Positions 56,388 to 64,000 of a stretch of DNA of 64,000 nt are shown here, piece by piece. Source of the DNA: Synanceia verrucosa. Its lineage: Eukaryota > Chordata > Actinopteri > Perciformes > Synanceiidae. Numbering within the stretch: the first letter of the stretch is position 1; each line of letters starts with the position of its first letter. The notes under the pieces are model-generated. The model saw only the letters and a program-made list of their open reading frames with translations. It made no database searches and was not told the DNA's origin. The stretch is from positions 2,322,001 through 2,386,000 of the forward strand of contig CM056555.1 of assembly GCA_029721515.1 (NCBI GenBank), written 5' to 3'. The position numbers and the translations under genes are program-made.

Positions 56388-59300
56388 GCGGTGGGTAGGA
56401 ATTAAAACATTGGTGTTTATATTACATTGTACTTCGTAAAACATTATATTTGCATCGGACAGAAACACACTGGACATTATGCGGTACGAATAAGTGCGTT
56501 TTGCGGGGGACTCGGGCAGTTGTGTGAACCAAAATAAGCAATGCACTTCCGGAAAAAGGGGCTGTCTTTTTCTGTAACGTTATCAAAGAGAGTTTGACTT
56601 GCTAGCTACGCGTCAGCTAGCCAAATATGCGAGTGCTAGCTGTGGTCTTGTACTTGTTTTTTGTGCATTCTCCCCGCCCATGTACTCCACAATAAAACAC
56701 AGAAATGGTGCAAGTTACAGCCCCATCGTGGCTCGTTTATAAGTAGAAACTAAGCTGCACCCGGACCACATCAGCTTAAGCTAGCGGCTAACTACTTTAG
56801 CCTTTCCCCGGTTAGGCAGGAGTGCTAGTTAGCCAGCTAGCTAGCTACCGTTAGCTGGTTGCCCACAGCAAACCAATACAACAGGATGTGTTTGATGGCG
56901 GCGCTATCTTGAGGCCGCACTGTTTTCTTGTACTTGGTTTGCCTCAGTTGGTAGTGGTGCAGGAAGTACTCAGATATTTTACTCAAGTGAAAGTAGTAAC
57001 AGTGCTGTGTGAAAGTACAGCATTACATATATGACTTGACTTAAAGTGCTCATGTGTTAGCATTAAAATATACTCACAAAGTATCCAGAGTGGCCCCTTT
57101 CAGAGACATGTACTTTTTGTGATATTACTGCATTGTTGTTATTATTACTGATACATTACTATGTGCATCACTTTAGTGTTGCATCTGTTTATAACGCATC
57201 ATCATTTATTAGCTGTGTTAATAAGAGTCTGAATGTAAAAGTTGTCAGACTGTGAAGTCAGATTATAGTTTTCCACTGCATGTCTAGTAAAAAACACTTA
57301 TTGTCCCCAGATGTGTTGACATTTCTTTAATGCATTGTCACAAGGCTGAAAACAACCCAGCAGTAACATTAATCCAGAAACACCACATTTAATAGTAAAA
57401 TGCTGAAAGGAGTCATTTTACTGCTCTGTCAATACTTTTGAGGAAGTCAGTAAATTTTGCTGTAATGTTGTGAATACAGGACTTGTCATGGAGTTTTTTC
57501 AGTGTGGTATTAGTACTTTTCTTAAGTAAAGGATCTGAGTACTTAGTTTTTCTACCACTGCCAAAAATGTATCTTAACCCCAGAGAGATTATTGGCTGAG
57601 CAGGCTGTGGTTGCCTGTAGCTGCATATATATACATATATATATATACTTTCACTTAACGAGGCAGGCAGCTCTAATGGAGGAAACACTTTCTGTTTGGT
57701 CGGCTGATCAACAGCAGTGATGCAGGGTTGATCATTTTCTGTCAGGGTAAAGTTCAGCATTGATAGATGAGGTTTAATATGGTGTTGTCTGTTGAGCTGT
57801 GTTTTGACTCCTCTGTTTTTGACTGTGGTTGTGTTTGTGCCCTTCATGTTTTACAGGTACATGTTACTGCTGGACTAAATAAATGATCAATGTGTACATG
57901 GCAACAGCCAGTCAAAGATGAAAAACGATGTCAAACCAAACTGTAATTGTTTCATTATCAGTTCCATTTATCTATATTCATGTTTGCTTTCCATATAGTC
58001 GTACAAACTAACATGTTCGTTTTATTCTTGTGATGTTGAAGATGAAAGCAGCAAAATCTGGTTGCTTTTTAAAAGTTTTATAGTGTTTGAGGAAATACTG
58101 GTAATCTATTCATTTAAAAACAACCAACAAATTCTTAGCTCTGTGACTCAATTGCAACCTTAATAGTTTGCTTTTAGAGGCACAAGCTGCTCGTCTTTAT
58201 TGCTCATCAGTGCAGCCATGGGATCAGAGGTGCAGTTAGATTATATCTATGAAGGATCAGTCCTCTCCCAGCAGGCTCACTGGTTTTCTGGTGGCGCTCT
58301 GTAGCAGTCACTGTTTGATTCCAAGCATTTGCCAGCTGTTGTGCCTCTAGCTCAACTGTTATGTGCTGTAATATACAAATATTAAGACTTCAGTTCGTTT
58401 ACACAAGGACTGTCAATTATGTGTTCTAAAAAGAACAAACTTTTTGACTATCAATTTTTGCACGTTATGGCCTTTGAGTGATGCACTTTAAGAAATTTTG
58501 TCCAACGCCCTGTTTCTAAAACTTAAATGTTTGCTTGCCTTGGAAGTGCTTCAGTGCGACAGGAGTGGCAGATTTGTGAATTTTAAATGAGGCACCTTCT
58601 GTACGATACCAAGTCATTTCACCATTTAAGCTTAAAGAAGGCAGCAGCTTGCTGGAGGGAATATATATATATATATAATTACATTTTTTATTAAAGTTTT
58701 CATATTTTTAACACATTATATACGACCATACAATAATGATAATAATTTAAAGGTAAAATAATAATAATGGAATTCAGGAGGTTAAACAAATGAATTAAAA
58801 ACAAAATGCCAATGCCAAAATGGGCCCATAGGTCATTCGTGATATTGTAGAATATTTGTTGACAGCCCCAGTTTATACGTTCATGAACGATGACAGATGT
58901 TTAGTCTAACCTGTAAAGTTTTCTGCATGTGATAAGAAAGTAGCTCATAGCTAACTGCAAAGAGCAGCGCAGGTATGATAACCATCAAAAAGGACATAAG
59001 AAACTAAAACTTGCTCATCATTTAGCCCATCCTCAGGATCAGTGGGCTGCTGTAAAATGACATACTTGGGATCAAACCCTCCAGCCATTCATTGTTTCTA
59101 AAGTCAATGTGTACGTTGTATTTAGAATATCTTAACTGTGCTGTCAGACAGCCTGTGGCAAGCTGCCGTCTTTACATCGCTCTCCTAAAAGCCACCAGAA
59201 AACTGTGATTGTATTTTTTGTACAAGCTGTATTGCAGTTCAGACAATAATGAGCGGTGGAATAGGTCCGTCAGTGTAAATCCTAAGTACTCGGCTTTACT

Positions 59301-62300
59301 CAGAGCAGTTCTGCTTGACAGTAACAGCCTCAGCCTATTTAGGCTGCACTGCTTGCTGCTAAAGATTTACCCTGCTTTTAAACTATTGGGCAGTCTGCCC
59401 TAAATGTACTTATGCTGACTGTCTTGAAATATAACATGCCCAATATCTTTTCCTCACGTAATGACTGCAGTCTGATGCATTTCTCTGCTTGGTGAGCGGC
59501 TGAATTGTTGCCAGTATTTTAGTGTTTGTCCAGGATTTTATATAACAGATAACTTACCGGATGTTTTGTGGAAAGGATGTCAGCTTCTTTTTATGCTTTT
59601 TGCACAGAATCCAGATTCTGCTAAAATATGTTGTCTAGATCATCAAATTATCAAAATGATATAATCATTCTAGCTGGTTCACATGGTACTGCTTTATGTA
59701 ATCAAAACAACCAGTTTAACACCGTATAACTGGAGCATGCTGGTGTTTTTACAGGACATAGCACTTATTTTCAAAAGCATTTTGTTATAGATAGGACAGC
59801 TGTATGTTGTATGTTGTATGAAAGTAATCTTGCAAAAATTAGAGCGGTAGTATTTGAGATTTTTCATCACAGTGTTCACATGGCTAGTTACTGAGTCTCC
59901 TTTTTATTGTAAAATTGTGTTTAGGGCTGCACAGTTAATCTAAGTGTTATCAAGATAACTGCAAATCACAGGCAAAATGCTGTCAAAATACCATTTTAAA
60001 TTAAATATAGTGGTGCTGCAGAAACATCCTGTTTGGAGCAGATCCCTGCAAAAATCACACTAAAATCATTTGAATATGTCCTTTAAATAAAATTGAGAAT
60101 AGTATCATTATTGCAAATCACATCGCAGTTCAAAAGATATTAGATATTTTTTGAAAATCATGCAGCTCTGCTTGTACTGCAGTTGAAAATTATTTACTGG
60201 AACACAACATTATAGGCTTTTTCAAGCAACTTTCAAATGTCTGTAAGTTGATTTTCCACTTGGTGTATAATGAATATAAGCCACTGACTGGGAAAATATA
60301 AAAAGAGGCTTTGGAAAGTGCTCAGCTAAAGTATGTGTGACGACTAAATGGAGCTTAAACGTGCAAAACTAAAGCGGATTTTATTGAAAAATCTTTCATT
60401 ATTGCTTCTTATCGTACTCCCTATTATTTGCCAGTGAATGCACTCATTAGCGTAATTTAGAGTCGGTTTTGTGCCGCCGAAGATGTGTAATGATGGTAAT
60501 TACAGCGAGACGTTTCCGAGCTCGTCTTTCTTCGATGTGTTTCTGTTTTGCAGGAATGTCCTGTGTCGTCCTTGAGTAGCCTAACCACTGAAAATAGATG
60601 CCTGACTCTGCTGTGTCTGTGTGTTTTCCAGAACAACAGGACAGTATGGCCACCACTGTTGCTGTCAGTCCCAGTGAATACCTCCAGCCCTCCACCGCCT
60701 CCACACAGGTGAGTAATAAAGCCAGATGTGGCGTCCCGCTGGCTCTCTGCACTCTGCTTGCACTGTTGAACTCTCCTGAGGTCATTACCTCCAGTAACCC
60801 ACGAGGCGCTCACATCGCTGCACACTGGAGACACATTTTTATACCAGGATCGCACAAAACAACAGATCCTGGTTCTTCTGATAGCGTTTATTCTTATTTA
60901 GACTTTTGTACATTGTTTAATGTTATTCATTTTTTTTCCTTGTTATTAGTGCACTGTCTACTGCAGCTTTAGTGGTGCAAATTTTCCCGTTCGTAAGGAT
61001 TCTCTTATCTTATTTTCTCATTTTAAATTAATTCTTAGTCAATATAAATATAAAATCAGTATCTGTAACAAAATAATAATCATTTATTTGAATCACTGAA
61101 GACGTGTTTGAAAAAGCGAATTTAGAATATTGAGACTAAAACTATAATCTGGCATTTCGATCTACTTGAATATTGTGTGATAAGGCTTAAATTTCTGTTA
61201 TCCTTGTTAAATGCTGTCTTAAAGGGTTTATAAAATGGAAACACCCACTGAGCCAAGCAACAAAAAAATACTGTGAAGTAGTTTACCAAAGTGAGCTCAT
61301 CAATAAAGTTATGCGTAAACTGAAAAGGTTATTTTTTTTTTTTGAAGTGGGGTTGAATATGTACTTGTGTATTCTGTGATGCACAAAAATGTGTTTTACC
61401 ACCTGAAAAAAGAGCATTTTCACAGTTTTACCTCGGTATCAGACGGTGAACTGAAGCAATTATATCTCTCCATTCAAAGCCACCAGACTCCATTAACAAA
61501 ACAGTAATTTTACCTCATAGAAAAGGGAGTTGCTTATTGTTTTTAAGCTTTCATTTGCACCGTCTGACTGTCTGAAGCTGTGGTTAAATTGACATTTGCT
61601 GAGTCAGCACCAGCTGTGCCAAGTTTGGACAAAACTGAAAGAGGTAGTTTGCAATTTTTGAAGTGTAGTTGTGCTTATAGTCATATGTTCTTAAAAAAAA
61701 TACTGTTTTTGTGAAAATAGAGTCTGGCAGCTTTGAAGAGAGCGATGTACGGTAAATCAGGAGCTGAAACCAAATATATTTTAGCCACCTGAAAAAAAAA
61801 AACCCTACATTTTCACAGTTTTACCAGGTATCATATACTGAAGTCGTTATATCTTTCTATTCAAAGCCACCAGACTCCTTTGACGAAACAGAACAGAATG
61901 TTATTTATCTATTATCAGACAATAAGCTAGGATTTTCAGCCATTTGAATATTGTCCTCCTTTTAGTTTTCCAGTTTTAGCTCTGAGCTGCTCTTGCTGGT
62001 TTTAATGCAGACGCTGTTGTTGTGTTTGTGTCCCTGCAGGACGCCCAGCCTTCTCCTCTGGCCCTCTTGGCCGCCACCTGTAGTAAAATCGGGCCTCCTG
62101 CTGCTCAGGCTCCTGTCGCCTCCCCTCCAGTGCAGCCTCAGCCTCGCAGGCTCCTCCCCATAAAGCCGGCTCCGATCGCCCCCGCTCCCCCAAAAAACCT
62201 TGGCTTCCTGTCAGCCAAGGGCAATGTGATCCAGCTGCCCGCCGGCCTGGGCTCCACGGCCCCCGGCAGTCCCATCGTACTCACCATCCAGCAGAGCCCG

Positions 62301-63567
62301 GCCCGCTCCAACACCTCGGCCCCGGCCAACATCCAGTACCAGATGGTGCCGCAGATCCAGGGTGCCCAGACTATCCAGGTGATGCCACAAGGAGGTCAGA
62401 TCCAGCTCATACCGGGCACCAACCAGGCCATCATCACCGCTCCCATGACCGTACCGGCTCCTGCCGCTGCCGCCACTCCCGTCACACCGCAGAAGACCGT
62501 CGCCATCAAGCCCTCACCTAAGACACGCAAGCCAAACAACTCTGCTGGAAACGTGGTGCAGCTACCCGGCGGGCTCACGCTGCCGCTTAACGTGGCGACC
62601 GGAGAGGTTGGCGGGGCTCAGTTTATCACAGAGACGGCGGCCGCCCCGCCCACCCCAGGGAAAGGTCGACGAGGGAGGAAGAAGAAAGTGGTCCTGGCTT
62701 ATCCTCCGCCTCCTCCACCTGCACCGGCTGCCTCTCCACCCCCAGAGCAGATGGAGACCATCCTGATAGAAGCTGGAGACAACATCATTCAGGTACATGT
62801 GACAGGAAAGCTTCAAAGCAGCGTACCGCACACTACATGTTAAACTCCACTGGCCCATATACCACACCACAGCACTACAGATATAAAAGAAGAGCTGAGT
62901 AGAACAGTGTGAACACGTTTCTGATCCAGATCAGTGTTATACAAACTTTAAGTTACTGCATTTACAGAGAGATCAAACGTTGGTCGTTTTTCTGTTAAGT
63001 AACCAGTAGACAACCTGTCCTAATCAAACAGCTGATTTCTTAAGGGGATGAGTCAGTTTTATGTTCAAGGACTTATTTCTTATGCTTCTTTTTATAGATC
63101 TATAGTCAACAAAATCATGGTTGTTACTTGAATTTATTTGATCACAGGTATTTTTGTATGAACATTGGCTAAATGGATAAAAGGTGTCATCTGCAACAGC
63201 TGACTTAATATTTCAGCCCTCACAGTTTTGTTTTTTTTATTCGTCAGTTTCTGTGTTTTGATTCACTTCTTACCGTGAGGCCATCCCATCATCACTCCCA
63301 GTCTCTCATCAGTCTTCATGATAAACTCTCTTCTCTCTGCATTTGCAGGCAGGCAACAACCTGCTGATTGTGCAGAGTCCTGGGCAGCCGGCGATGGTGC
63401 AGCAGGTCCAGCTGGTCCAGTCCAAACCGGAGTCTCAGGTGGTCCAGATCCCCCAGCAGGCTCTGAAGGTGGTGCAGGCCGCCTCCGCCACGTTACCACC
63501 GGTCCCCCAGCGGCAGCCGACCCCATCGAGTCTGCAGGTCGCTCAAACAGAAGCGACGCCAACACAG
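56384..63567 (+). CDS. sp2: Transcription factor Sp2, 5' part (first four coding exons)
   Basis: Seen: exons 56384-56390 (ATGAGCG), 60632-60708, 62040-62792 and 63349-63567, all in phase; 352 codons, open at the window end after a GT donor. The start reads MSEQQDSMATTVAVSPSEYL, then QPSTASTQ, closely matching vertebrate SP2. The Sp box SPLALLAATCSKIGPP is present (about 32-47). It is followed by RLLPIKPAP, NIQYQMVPQIQ, IQLIPGTNQAIIT, METILIEAGDNIIQ, AGNNLLIVQSPG and VVQIPQQALKVVQAASATLP, the Gln-rich activation region. A basic block GKGRRGRKKK sits before a proline run. The three C2H2 zinc fingers are not in the window. Known: SP2 is a nuclear GC/CCAAT-promoter factor needed for proliferation and is recruited largely through NF-Y. 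Exon 1 holds only 7 coding bases. Confidence 0.93.
56950..57562. mobile_element. Inverted-end repeat of the AGTACTCAGAT type
   Basis: The left end GTAGTGGTGCAGGAAGTACT, CAGATATTTTACTCAAGTGA is mirrored at the right by TTAAGTAAAGGATCTGAGTA and TTTTTCTACCACTGCC. About 613 bp, in sp2 intron 1. Shorter relatives of the same ends occur near 18400, 25620, 53490 and 54660. Confidence 0.55.
59923..60171. mobile_element. Short hAT-like element (AGGGCTGCAC ends)
   Basis: AGGGCTGCACAGTTAAT on the left and AAAATCATGCAGCTCTG on the right form imperfect inverted ends 249 bp apart. GGGCTGCACRATT ends are common on short fish hAT-type elements. No clear target duplication was found. Confidence 0.5.
61320..61905 (+). 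repeat. Two diverged direct copies in sp2 intron 2
   Basis: The segments 61326-61530 and 61645-61900 share in order: TTTTTGAAGTG, CCACCTGAAAAAA, CATTTTCACAGTTTTACC, GGTATCA, ATATCT and TTCAAAGCCACCAGACTCC. The period is about 370 bp. Probably an old tandem duplication of intron sequence. Confidence 0.65.
62793..63348. other. sp2 intron 3
   Basis: 556 bp, no recognisable element; intron 4 starts at 63568 and continues past the window. Confidence 0.5.
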
Positions 63568-64000
63568 GTGAGTAAGAGCAGCTGATTTCATATTTAAAAC
63601 TATCAGTAATTTATATTAAAATAAAAAAGGAAACTTTACTGAGTGTTTGGTATTTATTCTCTGCGTTTGTGATATTAATTATACCTGGATAATAATCATA
63701 TGAAGCAGTGCTTTCACTCAGAATCAGAAACATGTTGGTAGATGACATGTAAACAGATATTAGAACAAATGATAATAAATAAAGGGTGCAGAAACTGTGA
63801 GTATGAGGTGAAGAGCTAGAGAAGAATTCACTGTGGACACACCAGACTGAAATAACCCATCAACTACTGGATGGATTAAGATGGATTTTGTACATTTTCG
63901 ACCCCTCAGAGGACGAATCGTTTTGAAGAAATCATCCAGGAAATAATCACTGTCGTTATAATTGGTCGTTTCTCTTACCTCCGTCACTTTCTCTGTGTGG

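Larger units (their letters stand above)
56391..60631. other. sp2 intron 1
   Basis: 4.2 kb. It carries inverted-end elements at 56950-57562 and 59923-60171 and a T-rich retro-like fragment at 58665-58760. No gene was recognised. Confidence 0.5.

Overview
This window is nuclear DNA from a ray-finned fish, most likely a teleost. The evidence is vertebrate split genes with GT-AG introns, single-copy orthologues of four vertebrate genes, and dense fish-type repeats (short terminal-inverted-repeat elements, retroelement 3' tails, long CA/GT arrays). No bacterial, viral or CRISPR features were seen. All gene models were built by hand from splice sites, reading phase and remembered vertebrate orthologues; no alignment was run.

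Layout: (1) mrpl45, plus strand, 8 coding exons, 1323-8057, complete, 315 codons, a mitochondrial large-subunit ribosomal protein. (2) gpr179, minus strand, 11 coding exons, 30296 down to 10109, complete, 1958 codons, an orphan class C receptor of retinal ON-bipolar cells. Its last exon carries 29 CPWE/CPWD motifs, 15 of them in a 63-bp tandem array. (3) socs7, plus strand, 9 coding exons, 36778-49926, complete, 850 codons, an SH2 plus SOCS-box ubiquitin-ligase adaptor with a long one-exon N-terminus. (4) sp2, plus strand, first four coding exons 56384-63567; the zinc-finger end lies beyond the window.

The order and orientation mrpl45(+) gpr179(-) socs7(+) matches human 17q12 as I know it. 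In human, SP2 is also on 17q but megabases away, so socs7-sp2 adjacency is a rearrangement in one lineage. mrpl45 and gpr179 converge, gpr179 and socs7 diverge across about 6.5 kb, and socs7 and sp2 are head to tail. The four genes do not form a pathway; the cluster is a conserved synteny block.

The most unusual signals sit in repeats beside splice sites or inside coding sequence: the CPWE array in gpr179; a 1.07-kb minisatellite that fills gpr179 intron 4 and brings many CTAAC branch-point-like motifs to within 13 nt of the acceptor; a 0.7-kb pyrimidine tract with no AG before socs7 exon 4; and a (TG)n array ending 5 nt before socs7 exon 8. Several short DNA transposons are recognisable by their inverted ends, including two opposed TTAA-flanked copies in mrpl45 introns and a TA-flanked element holding 14 GATATC palindromes. 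The sp2 promoter has four inverted CCAAT boxes and a three-codon upstream ORF overlapping its start codon.
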